Shown: positions 46,280 to 58,900, numbered from the stretch's first letter. The stretch is 60,000 nucleotides of DNA from Hydractinia symbiolongicarpus (GCF_029227915.1 NC_079886.1:18578501-18638500); one strand, 5' to 3'. Notes: generated by a model not told the origin, from the sequence alone. Numbers and translations are program-made.

Positions 46280-47761
46280 CAGTACTGGAAAAATGTTGTT
46301 TAACATCGCGCTTTGTGTATCGTGACTGTATTCTCGATACGTGATAGACCTTTTTTACTTTCAAATTGTATCTAGAGGGCTTCGCGATGCATCCGTCTCG
46401 ATATCATTCTCAAAGCTATCGAGGCCATTATAATAGAACTATTTTAAACATAAGAGAGTATACAACCATGATCGTGGATGTTAAAGTATTATTATACTTC
46501 CTTTGTGTTCTATTTTTTTAACTTACACAACAATCTAGGGTATATAGCTAGCGTTAATATTTCTTTAGAAAACAATACACAGAGATTGTGTGTATATAAT
46601 TAAATATTTATATTAACTATATTTCCACATGTCTGGCTGATCTTACACACTTTTGATCATCTTGTTTACGCAGCAAATGTTTTTATTTTACACATGCTTC
46701 TAATAATGATAGTCGTTAAAAAATGTACCCAGAGGCTGCATATATGGTCAAACATCCTACGTAAATATTTATTATAGCTTCTTATTTGTTACAACTCTGC
46801 CATTTGACCATAAAGCTCATACTCAGTGGGCACACTTGCGCAAGTAATCTTGACGCTCATAAACAAGATACTTTTTTAACGAATATTTATACTGGATATT
46901 TATGTCAACTAAAAACTGTTATAAATATGTGTCCAGTTAAAATAAAAAAAAACATTAAAATATAAATATATATACATAAATATTAAACCCAGTATGATGG
47001 ACACAAAAATCAAGAACTGGTCAAAAAAGATTTAAGCAGAGACAAACTGGGAAAATTTAAACCAATCGATTGTACCAAAAATTATTTGTACAAAATAAAA
47101 TAATAAACAAAACCAAATAAAAAAAATTGTTGTAACTCCCTTCTTCGTTATAATAAATATAATACATCATATGTTATATAATGGTGAAATAGTTGCTTTA
47201 ATTTTTCAGTCTTTTTTAAAGTGGAGGAGAATAACCTGCTGTATAAAATTTCCAAATAAAACAATCTTAACCTGCTGTATAAATTTTAAAACAACACGTT
47301 ATTCTGTATAACTTTTAAAACAGCAAAGAATAATTTTCAAAACAGCACACGAAAACTTCTTGCTGCATAACTACTTATTTTGCTAATTATTTATTTTTTA
47401 AGAGAAGGCTAATTATTCTTATTTTTTTACAACAATTATCTGTGTTCATGATGTGAAAATACACAAAAAATATGTTTATCGTAACACCCTCATCCGTTGT
47501 ATAGACTGCTGCTAAAGTTTTTTCTTAAGTTTTGTTTAAAAAACAATAAAAGATGAAGCAGCGGTGTTTGAAACCAAAAAAAACTTTCTAACACCTACCA
47601 TCGTGACACATCGAGACAGATTTTGTCAAGATACTAAATTCTCAATAGATCGCTACAATTTATTTTAATTGCTTCTTATTATTATAAACGCGGTACATCG
47701 CGTATCGAGGGAGTCAGCTCACGTTGCGCTAGATAAGGTAAACAACCTTTTCCCAGTACTG
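46280..47761. mobile_element. Non-autonomous DNA transposon, 1.48 kb
   Basis: The left end CAGTACTGGAAAAATGTTGT and the reverse complement of the right end CAGTACTGGGAAAAGGTTGT begin imperfect terminal inverted repeats of about 70 bp, which also share CTCGATACG(T/C)GAT further in. Flanks TATATATA and CATATATA could be an 8-bp duplication with one mismatch, which would suit hAT, but the AT context makes this weak. The interior is AT-rich without a transposase. Confidence 0.65.
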
Positions 47762-47764
47762 CAT

Positions 47765-48225
47765 ATATATCATATCATATACTCATGATTACCTGGTTGT
47801 TGTAGGTGCATGATAATTATGTTTTTCCTAGCCCTGACCCCAATATGAACCTGAAACTCAGAGTTAAGCCACAAGTAACTGTGTTACCTGTCATTGAATA
47901 CCTGATATAGTGATCAATAAGAACTGTAAACTGTGGCACATATTCAGATGGAGTGCTTTGGTACAGGCATGCAGTATGTTGTAAATCGAGTGAAGCGCAC
48001 ACAACATTAAGGTGTTTCGGGTGTAATATATATAGTTTTCAAAAAATTTTATCACAACTTTAACTGAAATAAAAACAGTTTACATATTGCCCTGTCATAG
48101 TAAAAATAGTCAGCCCATATTTTTTATTTTTCAAAAAATGACCTCAGTCATTGCACCGACCTCGCGAGCTCGGTTGGCACTTAGACCTCGGATGATATTT
48201 TGCGGTACAGCTCGGGGTAATCAGT
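47765..48225. other. Gene-free stretch
   Basis: Nothing recognised. A 61-codon minus open frame at 47817-48002 has no domain. Confidence 0.4.
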
Positions 48226-48239
48226 TATTATTGTATTAG

Positions 48240-48475
48240 AAATGATTTTAAAGTAATGTTTAATTTTTTGAAATTGTTTCAAATTGTGTGGAAATCGTTT
48301 CACTATTTTGTAAATCGTTTCATTAAAAACTAAAATCGTTTCATAATCGTTTCAAGATTGTTTTATTATATTTACTTAAAATCGTTTCACATACCATAAT
48401 TCGTTTCAAAATAAATTGTATCATTATGATCGTTTCAGTATATTTATTTTAGATCTTTCAAAATTGTTTCAAGGT
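48240..48475 (+). repeat. Cluster of AATCGTTTCA-type motifs
   Basis: About a dozen variants of A(A/T)(A/T)(T/C)GTTTCA, several exactly ATCGTTTCA, occur in 235 bp at irregular spacing of roughly 10-35 bases. Spacing is too uneven for a simple tandem repeat. It may be a degenerate short-period repeat or a cluster of binding sites. Confidence 0.5.
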
Positions 48476-48479
48476 GTTT

Positions 48480-49560
48480 GTTTTACATTCTTTTACATAA
48501 AATGAATAAATAAAATTATTAATCTAATAATGGTCTCTCAATAAAACCTACGCACTGTCACTTAGGTAAATTTCTACATCGTAAAAAATCGCTTATATAT
48601 AAAAAGCATTAATAAATACATAGATTTGCTTATTTTTTTGTTTATCTATTTAATTACTAAACGTAGCTTCTTTTTTATTTCATAAACTTATTCAAAACGC
48701 ACTACAATGACATCCAGAATGTTTCTTTTTATGTAAATCTAAATTTTCTTGACATAAAAATGAACAAAATAATTATCACAGATTGTCTGTAAGGACGACG
48801 CATGGAATAATTTTTCTATCCTTTATAGAATTTTGTTATCTATTTATATCTCAGCAATCACAGTATGCATAATAAAATGAATTGCAGAGAAGATAGTTAC
48901 CTGTGTCTTATTAATTGTATTTTTTAATTTTTTTTTTACATTTTTGTGGCCACCTGTTGTTTAAATGTAGCAAATATAAAAAAAGAAAAAAACATAATGA
49001 AAACTTAATTTTAATTTTTTTTTTTGCTGATTTTAACAGCATTTATCAATTTAGTCCTGGACACTAGGTTTTGAAATACATTCCAATAACACCGAAAAAT
49101 GGTACCTGTCATACTGCTCCATTGCCAGAAGCAAATTATTTCAATATGCTCAATGTGATTGCAAAGATATTAATAGATTAGAATAACATTCAACTTTGCA
49201 GGGACGTTTTTTTTGTCACCTTGGATTAAAATGCGGCAACTTCAAAGCATTTTACAGTACTGTGAAAAGGTTTGTTAACATCGTGGTTCGTGTTTATTTC
49301 AAGTTACGCACGAACCACAATAGCCCAAGATGCGTATTTTTTTAACAATCATGGACTTCATGATCATGTTTTGTGGACTACACGAACGAAAATTAAATAT
49401 TACATCATGGCTTCCACAATAGATAACTTCTATTGTAAAACAACTAAGACCGTTAGTTTATCAATTAAATCAAAAACCAATAGAAAAAAAATAAATTAAC
49501 ACTTGTTGTTTTAATTTTTTGTCAAAAAGATAGCTACATAATAGATTTTAATCGTTCGTA
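48480..49560. other. Gene-free stretch
   Basis: Very AT-rich. No gene recognised. Confidence 0.4.
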
Positions 49561-49564
49561 AATC

Positions 49565-49950
49565 AAAATGCGATGTAAAAAAACATTTCTATCGCCGCTT
49601 TTTGTCTATAAACTTTTAAAATGTGATCTTAAAAAACATTTCTATGGCCGCTTTTTGTTTATAAACTTTTAAAATACGGTCTTAAAAAACATTTCTATCG
49701 CTGCTTTTCGTTTTTAAACTTTTAAAATGCGATCTAAAAAGCATTTCTATCGCCGCTTTTCGTTTATAAACTTTTAAAGTGCGATCTAAAAAAACATTTC
49801 TATCGCCGCTTTTTGTGTATAAACTTTTAAAATGTGATCGTAAAAAACATTTCTATCGTCCCTTTTCGCTTATAAACTTTTAAAATGCGATCTAAAAAAC
49901 ATTTCAACACCGCTTTTCGTTTTTATAAACTTTTAAAATTCAATCTAAAA
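49565..49950 (+). repeat. Tandem array of 53-bp units
   Basis: Seven full units start at 49565, 49618, 49671, 49724, 49776, 49829 and 49882, with a partial eighth at 49935 (spacing 53, once 52). Each unit is AAAATGCGATCT-AAAAAACATTTC-TATCGCCGC-TTTTCGT-TTATAAACTTTT. The units adjoin directly without spacers, so this is not a CRISPR-like array. Confidence 0.9.
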
Positions 49951-50213
49951 AAGTATATTGGCGCAGACAAATTTAACTTTTCTAGACAAATGACATTTCG
50001 TAAAAATACGATCGCATCCATGATGAAAAAACCAAGCAAAAACTACAAATATGCTTTTTTAACTTGATAAGACCTGAAACAAACTAATTAACTTTAATAA
50101 AAGACTTTTTTGAAAAGAATAAAAATTAAATTATACTGGCTATAAAAATCGTGGAGCTCGCGAAAATAATCGTGGGACACACAATCCTTCGTGCAGCAAC
50201 CTAAATGTCTCTG

Positions 50214-50366
50214 TCAACCAGAGTCACCTGCCACCCCTTTACTGAAGCCACCCAAAGCTAAGCCAGTGGCAATATACACAGGTGCTTCGAGTGAACATTC
50301 AAGACTGGGTTTGCATAAAAGCAGCAGCATGCTATAGGCAATAAGAGCTTCGTTCCGTTGACTCAT
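50214..50366 (-). CDS. Short open frame of 50 residues, weak call
   Basis: From ATG at 50366 to TGA at 50214. Residues 5-18 (NEALIAYSMLLLLC) are hydrophobic and could be a signal peptide or membrane helix, followed by SLECSLEAPVYIATGLALGG and FSKGVAGDSG. The GC content is above the local average and the text is protein-like, but no family was recognised. It may be an exon or a pseudogene scrap. Confidence 0.2.
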   Translation of the reverse strand: MSQRNEALIAYSMLLLLCKPSLECSLEAPVYIATGLALGGFSKGVAGDSG

Positions 50367-50369
50367 TTT

Positions 50370-51599
50370 CCAAAACTTAGAACCAACACGAGTTTATAAA
50401 CTTTATAACTGCTGTGGAGGACATTTTATTCAATGCGAATATATATATATGCAGGCTTGGAATAAAAAAGTAATGTTGGTTCCAAAAAATTTGGCACTCT
50501 GTAACGAAGTAAACCACCATCTAGATGTGGCCTGGGAACACCGTAGATCAATTACCATTGACTTGTTCATTAGTAGCTACTTGTTTTTCCACGAGAATTT
50601 GTATTTTTTGTGACCTGCGAGCTTTACTTATTTCTGTGTTTTTTTGTTGTTGTTGGAGACAAGTGGGGGACGTTTAAACTCATGAACCCGAAACATGAGA
50701 ACTGAGCGTCTGAGCTAGCGACTTTTTCAGTTTTAACTTTCTTGTCTTTAATAGCTTTATACTGTTGCAAAAATGAAATTAACAAAACACCTAAATATAC
50801 AAAAAGCATTTAAAACGACTATACATAACAAAATGATAAAATTAATAAGTTTTTTTAAACTACAGCCAACACTATAAAGCCATAATGTACCTTCTATCCA
50901 GGTTCCTGTGAAACATTTCGCCAGTGGTGTTCATATTTTTTACACAGAACACAATGTATTTTTTTCACTTAACCTCCTCATTTTATCCAAAAAGGGAATC
51001 ATGTATCAACTTTCAAAGAATCACAATGTCTAAAAATAAATTTACTTTGTAGAAGCAGCTGGAAGAAACAGTTTTGAACTTTGGTGAGGAAATGAGCAGC
51101 GTCAGTGGTAGTATCTGTTAACTATACAGTATATGTAAAAATTGACTCTTTCCACGGATAATGGTTACTCAAAAAAAGGTTGGGTAAGCGTTCAACAAAT
51201 ACACCGTTTTATAGTGGGATATTCTTCATGCAAAACGGCTAGCTTTCCTATAAAGATCCTTTCTACACTTTATGGGTTGTTTTTATATCTTTTGACGTAT
51301 TTTTCTATGCATGTCTGAACCTGGTTGTGATAGATATTATAACTTTGCACTTATGCTTAGTATTTTGCATGTTATGTTTTATTTTCAAATATAAGAATTA
51401 GAAGAAAAGGCAAGATGATTTGTTATGTATGTCTTTATGATGGATGTATATAAGTATGTTTATTTGTTTTTTTGCATGCATTGGTAGTGTGTTCTTATTG
51501 CAAATTTTAAGAGGATTATGGGTTTGTTTCTAATAACATGTTGCGTTCTTAGATGTAAATATATATACATATATATAGCATGGTCACTTGACATGTGAG
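50370..51599. other. 5' flank of the ARHGAP-like gene
   Basis: Presumptive upstream region or 5' UTR/intron. An acceptor-like TTGCGTTCTTAG ends at about 51552, 48 bases before the start codon, so the coding start may follow a 5' UTR intron or trans-splice site. Two tiny upstream ATG frames (51580, 51593) end at once in TGA. Confidence 0.35.
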
Positions 51600-54500
51600 A
51601 TGGCAAATATAGTTGAGGCAGAGCACCCCTACTCTTATCATGATGATGATGGGTCAGAAGTTTCATTTAAAGTTGGTGATAGATTTATTTTGTTAGCAAA
51701 ATCCAGCGAAGACTGGTGGAAAGTTCAACGTACAGGTGTCTTCAATGGCAAGAGTGTTTGCTACGTTCCAGCCAGTTACATGAAAGAAATTAATGTGAAT
51801 CCCAGGGGTGAACGAAATTACGGGAATCAATATGTCAATTTGGATGTCTATCGAAAGATAATTAATAAAGACTTTGATGGTCTTGCTAAGTTGGGAAATC
51901 AAACAATGGTTGTCAGCAAGCAAATCTCAGTCAATGATGCAATTAACAAAGAATATGAAGAAGAGGAGCAAAGTATTTCGGTAGGTCTATTGATCTATAC
52001 TTAATAATTGTGCTTGGCCAGCAAGTTTGAAATGTGTAATAAAAGCTGTTTTATACCTAGTTATAACCTCCCTATCATCAAGTATTTGTTACCTTCATTC
52101 TTATAACTGTTGTAATATAAAAAAAACCTTGGCTATCTTATATATAGTTATGCTGTGTGGTCTCACTACCATGTGTAGCAATTAATTTTTAATTGTGTTA
52201 TACCTTATATTGATAACTTTATATTCTGTTATACAACTAGGTTGTCAACTTTTATATGTTATTCTAAGCTAAGCATTGCACTATACATATCATTATGATT
52301 GCTAATACACTGGATCAGAGAGTTTTAATAATTATTTAGCTATCCTTACTGTTTCAAAAAGCAAATTTTTGGCTTCTACAATTTCCGTTGGATGTGCGTG
52401 ATTGGTGTTGTATAAATACAATAAATATATATAAAAAAATAATTTTAAAGTTTGATGTCTGCATTACAGATTGAAGATGATGAAGATGATGATGCTTTTG
52501 CAAACAGCCTAGATGACATACCAGAAGATATACGAAGTTTGAATTTGAATGACTCAAGTGATGTAAGCTTTGAGGTTCATTGCATTGTTTGCTATTATTA
52601 TTTAGCTTTTCAATTTTTTATTAATTTCTTTGTTTCTTACCATTATATATCTATTTTGTTTTGTGCTTGATTGTTTGTAGTTTATTTAATGTATATTTAT
52701 TAAGGTGACGGTATACCTTTTGAGCATGGTTTTTTAAATCGTGACTTTTTCAGCGATAGTTAATCAAAGTTTATTCATTCATATATCACGCAAAAGCATT
52801 TTCAACCACCTATCAAATGGTATAAAAATAATTTTAAACTTTTTAACTCATAAAAAGTACAGAAACATTTAAGTCCCCGTTTTTGATTTATTTTACTTTT
52901 CTAAAAAAGATATTTTTTAACTTAAACTTTTGTCTTTAAGATGTAATATGTAGAGAATCGTTAATTTTTTAAAAAGAAAAAACAATCGCTTTTAGATAAA
53001 CCCGTTGGCTCAGCACAGTAGCACTCTCCCTTTTAGATCTTCTGTAGTTTTGTAAAAGAGATTTGAAATGTAATAGATGGTATACGAAAAAAAAACACTA
53101 CGAAGTGTTTTAAAGATTTTTCAAAATATCACACCTTTTAAGCATACTCATAATGATGGTGATACTTTCACACTTCCGAGGCGATGAATATTCAGATAGT
53201 TGTCCTTTTTAATTTTATTATTCGCAAAGACGTGACTGAGAATACCATAGAAATAGAATTTCCTAAGTTGTTTAATATTTTTCTTTGACTTGCAGAAACA
53301 GAACAGGACGGCATACATTTTTAGAAATGAAAGAGTTTTTTTCAGATGGCCATTTCTTTTCGGAAAGGAAGTAAAATTTATTTTTAAAAAAGTTATACTC
53401 AAGAGAATGATAAGTGTTAAAACATTCACTCTTAACTCTTATTCAATTTAAGGTGTGAAAGACTGAGCAGAAAAGAAGTTAGTTATTTGGATAAAGTCAA
53501 TATTCCCCTTCGAAAAATAAATAAATAGTTTCACCATTGGGAAGATCGTTGTTTCTTTAGTATAAATGGCTAATAAAAAAAATCGATTTTTTGATACAAT
53601 AAAAGTATACCGTCATCTTAATATAATTTTCTTTTTGTTTCTAGTTATCCCCTGCTACTCCAACTTCTCCCCTCTCTTTTGAAATATCTCCACGCCCAGC
53701 TCGAATGAAATCATTCACATTGCCAAAAGGATGGAAAAAATGCAATGACGACAATGGTCGTTCTTTTTATTTTAATGAAGAGAAAAAAGAATCGATGTGG
53801 AAACCCCCAAGAGCTTCACTTAAAGAAAGCAAATCACCTGGAACTGAAAAGTCCTCTGAGGTTAGTTTTGCAGTATTTACATTATTAAACTCTAAACCGT
53901 TAGTATTTAGGTGTTTATAAGCTGTGTTAAAAAAAGAAGAAGTAAAAGTTATTCTTTTTTATTTATAGCTTGCTTCAACTTTTACATACTTGGATTCTTC
54001 CAGTGATGTTAGTGTTCCTAATGGTTGGCTGGTTGAAATAGAAAAAAATACAAATGAAGCAATATTTGTAAACTCAATTACAAAGGAGAGGGTAGGAGGG
54101 TTCTTTCAATATTATACAAACCATTTGAAGTTAAATCTGTTCCCAGTAAATCTGAAATGTTTCCTTTTTGCAAAAGTTTTAAAATAACACTTACTTAGCC
54201 AAAAATACCTGTCTATTTAAAATCTTATTATTTCCTGTTTTTTAAAGATATAGTTTATTTTTTGTGTTCTTACTTGTCTTTAGTGGAAATCATGCACAGA
54301 TAAAAATGGAAGGGCATATTTCTATAACTTGAATGGACCAGGGACAGTTTGGGAACTACCAGAGGTGTGCATATTAATTATACATTTTATGAATAAATAA
54401 TCATGGGATGAAATACTACTGTGTTTCTTTCTTAGGTTGACAACACAGGAAAAAAATCTGCACGAAGAAAATCCTTTGATGAGTCTCTTGAGTCTATGAT

Positions 54501-55829
54501 ACGTAGAAGAACTATAAGCAATAACTCACCATCACATCGAAATTCAAAATGCCAATCTGTTGTCCTGCGATCATCTTCGAGTTTGTCTTCAGAAGAAGGG
54601 AGCAGACACAGCCCAGTCGTTTCACCTCGGATGAAAGATAAACATAATGGAGTATGTTCTTAAAGTATTTTTAGAAATTAAGTCTATTGAACTACATAAT
54701 TTATATGTAAAACTGAAACGTGTTTTGCGTGCTACCTTTTTACGCCTCTACATTTATGTTAATCTAAATGCTTTCTACATACATATATGTTTTGCTATGT
54801 TGATTTCTTGAGAAATGTCAAATAAATTTTTTTAACAATTATTTTTTTTAAAAGCAACACAAATACTTGGAATTTTTTTCTATTTAGTTTATTTTTCCTA
54901 TTTTGCTATTTAATTATATATGTTTTGTTCAAACTAACAATTTTTAATAATAACTGTTTGTTTATGCATGATTTTCTAGATACACCTTAACTTTCCAATC
55001 ATTGTAAAGACATTTTTATTTAATAATTTCATTCAACACTAATATACGCACATGCATTATATTTACAGAACCACAAACGCTCTGATTCCAATCAGTCTTT
55101 TGAGATTATTGAAATGACCCCTGAGTTGGATTCGCTGGTAATGCTTCTTTCACTGTTTACTAATAAAATGTTTTTAACTAAAAATTGTATATACAGCTTG
55201 TGATTGTGTTGTTTTATCATAGAATGTCAACAGACCAGAAAAAGAAGGGCTGTTGTATCAGAGGAAAGTAATGGAGGGGGGCCGTCATGTAAAGAAGGCA
55301 GTCTGGCAACAAGTCTACTGTTGCAAGTATGGATCCAGCCTGGTGTTTTACAAAGACCAAAAAATGGCTTGTGCTGTAAGTAAATGGCCTATATATTTGT
55401 GTTTTTTTATCTTTTTAGCATTTACAGTTTATTTTAATGTTAAATGTCAATTTTATCTGTTTTTATATATATTTCTTCTTTCTTATATATTGATGATAAT
55501 TTTATAACTCATAGAAACCTGGTTATCCCACTGGTAAACCAGAATCAAGCTTAAACCTTCTGGGTTCTGTACTTGACCATGTTTCGAAAGACAAAGCAAA
55601 AGGAAAAAAGAACGTGTTTCAGGTGATTATTTATGGATACAACAAAGTTTTTGTCTAACACATTTTTAAAATTGTTCCATTCAAATAAATTTATTTAAAA
55701 ACTGATTGTAGATTTTGTGTTACATAGATTTCGTCATATGGTGGGCAAACAGTGCAGCAATTCGTTGCAGAAAGTCAAGTTGACATGGGCGAGTGGTTGA
55801 CATTGGTGCTCACCACTATAAAACGATTG
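51600..55829 (+). CDS. ARHGAP12/27-like: Rho GTPase-activating protein, ARHGAP12/15/27 type (5' ten exons; 3' end beyond window)
   Basis: Exons: 51600-51980, 52470-52562, 53645-53860, 53969-54091, 54284-54364, 54436-54651, 55069-55137, 55223-55375, 55515-55622, 55728-55829; all GT-AG, all introns phase 0, 514 codons. SH3 domain at residues about 4-64 (DDDGSEVSF, EDWWKV, CYVPASYM). WW1 at 184-213 (LPKGW...FYFNE...MWKPP). A WW-like unit starts PNGW (247-250) and a further WW runs from W272 to WELP (294-297). A Ser/Arg-rich linker follows (299-393), then a PH domain, about 400-512 (EGLLYQRK, SSLVFYKD, and W503 in the last helix). This order is that of ARHGAP9/12/15/27, which end in a RhoGAP domain stimulating GTP hydrolysis on Rac/Cdc42-type GTPases; that domain is not seen by 60000. 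The start is the ATG at 51600 with a purine at -3 and G at +4; the upstream TTG in frame is not a start. Confidence 0.88.
52700..53621. mobile_element. TTAA-flanked non-autonomous DNA element in ARHGAP intron 2
   Basis: The left end TTAAGGTGACGGTATACC and the reverse complement of the right end TTAAGATGACGGTATACT are inverted repeats starting inside a TTAA on each side. TTAA duplication is typical of piggyBac-type integration, though the terminal bases (G rather than CCC) are not classical. About 914 bp between the TTAA sites, with no transposase. Confidence 0.65.
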
Positions 55830-55934
55830 GTTAGTACTTGAAATGTCTATTTATTAACTTTGACTAGCTCTTTGTAAATAAAGATTTGATGCACTAGATT
55901 TTGTGTGCACTACATAAGTTAACATACATGTTGT

Positions 55935-55952
55935 GCACAAAATATTTTGTGC
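55935..55952. repeat. Perfect 18-bp palindrome
   Basis: GCACAAAATATTTTGTGC, surrounded by further GTGCAC/TTGTGTGCA repeats from about 55890 to 55980. Possibly a small hairpin MITE or a binding site; lies in the intron after exon 10. Confidence 0.6.
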
Positions 55953-58900
55953 GTGCAAATTCATCTTGTGCACGCCAATTGTGTATGTAATTTTAACTTT
56001 CCAGGTCATTTATGCTAAAAAAGAATTTCTTTAATCTTCCTTATGCTTGATTTCTTTGACGCCATATAATTACTCCTGCACTACCCTGCTAATGTACATG
56101 AAAAAAAAATTGTTAGCAACAGACAGATTGATAACATGATCAAACTGTCTGTTCTGAAACAGGTGGTATAGCCCAACTTTCGGAATTTACCTAATTTATC
56201 TGCTTTTAATATGCTGTGTATTTTGATGGTGTTGTTTTCTGTACAATATCAGTGTCAAGTACAGCTGTCATGTAACTTGTGTAATACATGTGAAGCATCA
56301 CATGAATTATTTCTGACAAATAACTCTTCAAAACATACTTTTTCAGGCCTAATTTAATGGGATAAGAAAGCCTATTTAAGACATTCTTGTATTTTTTCTA
56401 AACACTTTATCATATTAAGACCCTGAGTGTGATGCAGGCTTCTCAGTAACTTCTTCAATTTTTTTTTAATTGGAATCTTTTTTTAAATATCCTAATTAAT
56501 TAAACTGAAAACAAGCATTCATAACCAATGTTTTAGAATAGGGTTTTACTTTGATCTGAAACCACTATTCACCGTTTGAAAAATAAATTGTATGTGTGTT
56601 CTGTGTTGAATTGTTGAATTGTTGTTCTTGAGAACTATGAGACATTGAACTATAATAATGAGCTCCATAAAATTCTCATTCAGTACCTAATAGGTGTAAA
56701 TTAGAATTTCAAGATTACACTTTCTCAGCTATAACTACAGAGCCATTATGTAAGAATAGAGGAAGTGATGTCTGGATATTTTGTGCAAACGTGAAAGTCA
56801 GAAATATATGTTAAGATATTTTTGAAAAAAATTCTTGTTTGATAGATTCCAGAAAATGGCCAATTGCAGCCAAAAATAAGTTAGGCTAATAAAATGTTTG
56901 CAACTTCGAATTTACATATCAGACTGGATGTTGCTTTAGATAGTCAACTTTAAAAATTTTTTTAAATCAGATGTCTGGTTCAAATCATGAGAATTTTAAC
57001 TTTAAGCTGTTTTTTAGGTCAATTTTTTCAGTGGCTATTACTTGGACATGATTGTTTTTAGATGTTTTGAAAGCTAGTAAAATAGCATCCTTAATTTCCT
57101 TTATCGTTTCGTCTTAGCACAATTAAAAAACCCATAATTGCTGCATCTCAGATTTGTTGTTTTATATTTCTTTGGTCTATCTAATTTCCATTATAAAAAA
57201 ATCCATAATGCAGGTCTCTCTTCAAAGTTCAATGAGCCATTAAGTTTCTTCTTCTTTTATATTTTTGTAATGAAAGTTTACCTAGTAACCAGTGTTGTCC
57301 CTAGTAACCAGTGCTTACCAACCAAAGTTTTGCATGTTTTGCGTTTCTGGAGCATTGTGGGATGGCAGATGTTGCAACATAACACCTTTAAGAACATAAA
57401 ACAAAATGTCCTCTAAACCAGTATTATAATGCCTAATTTATGGGAAGATATACAGAAAATGTCCTTTATCTTTCTTTTCTTTCTCTGATTGCGTTGTTTA
57501 CTGCCTCTTATTGGATTTTGTCTTCTTTATAATTCGAAAACCCAGTATATATTTTGCAAAATGAGAACCCTAAAGGTGTCATCTTTTCTGTCCCAATGTT
57601 TTTTTTTTTTATGGCTTTATCATTTAAGATAACTGTCACTTTTAACAATGTTGTAAAGCCATTTATTCCTGCAGCTGTTGTATCATCCAACACTGCTAAC
57701 AATTTTCTCTATGATGGGGTAATAACATACAAGATTCCCATACGATGAATCAGAAAATGGACCGGAACAAATGTTTGTAGTACATTATATTTTATTGTGG
57801 AAATGACTTCTACTACGTTCCGTTTTTCAATGTTAGTTAAGCAGTATTTTGAATATGAAAAATATCCAAAATGAAACAAAATCTGAAGACATCTCTTTCT
57901 GGCTCTGTTTATTTTTCTCAAGAAATAGCTCTTAATGGAAAGTTCAATCCTCCTTGTTGCCCAGACCGCTAATTTTCAAAAGTGAATTTCAACTGTGGTA
58001 TATCTTACAAATAAATACACAACAGTAAACCTACTTTTTAAAATCAAATTCTTTGCTTCCGTTGTTTGTTACCCTTCTCAATTAACACTGTTTTCCTGAA
58101 TTTGTGATTCCTACCAGTTTCTTTATTTCGTATGTTTTATTTTTCCAATTTAAACAGTTTCTCTACTATCACTTTTATTTTCCCTAATTAAGAATTTTTA
58201 TCTATTATTGTTATTTTGGTAATTACCAGTATTAGTGTGCTAAACTAGCTGTATGGCCTGTGTAGAAATCGAGTTTAGGCAATTAAATGTAAAAAAATTA
58301 AAATAAAAAAAACATTTATGAAATAAGTTTAAAATTTTAAAATGATGCCATATAGGCAACAGTTGAGAGAAATAAGCATAAATTTTTAAAAATAAAACAA
58401 AGGATTTGTCTAAAAAAATACAAAAAGAACAGAATCAGATTTAGCAAATGTGACAACATTGGCCAACACATCCACTTTGCCAGACACAGGGAACATTCTC
58501 TATTGTTAGTATATAAGGCGATGTCAGTAAATGGCCTCTTATTAGTCAAATTTAGCTAGATTTTTCTATCAATTAGGAGAAACTACGATGTAAGTAAATG
58601 TAAACACAACATTAAAAATTAATTTAAAAATTTAGGTAGTTCTTTAAAAACTCCTTTTTCTCAATATCTCATTTGTACCCACACAAAACTCAGTCCATAG
58701 CAGATGTTTTTGCGGCTAAGATTTTGGCTAGGAGAGTGTGATCTTTGTGTAAGCAGTAACTTTCATAACCCCTCATCCCAATTGGGCCATGTAAGTTGAT
58801 AGTTTTCATAAAGTGATCAGCTGATATTGAATATTTAGCTGTTACACAATTGTTTAGGGTGCAAAATACTACTCTTGTTTTATTATTTACCATGTGTTAA

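Noticed and set aside
49565-49950. CRISPR-like repeated array
   Set aside because: The units are directly adjoining with no unique spacers, and the context is a eukaryotic nuclear genome.
51588-51599. Earlier start four codons upstream in the ARHGAP-like gene
   Set aside because: The codon there is TTG, not ATG; the first in-frame ATG is 51600 and gives a normal SH3 start.
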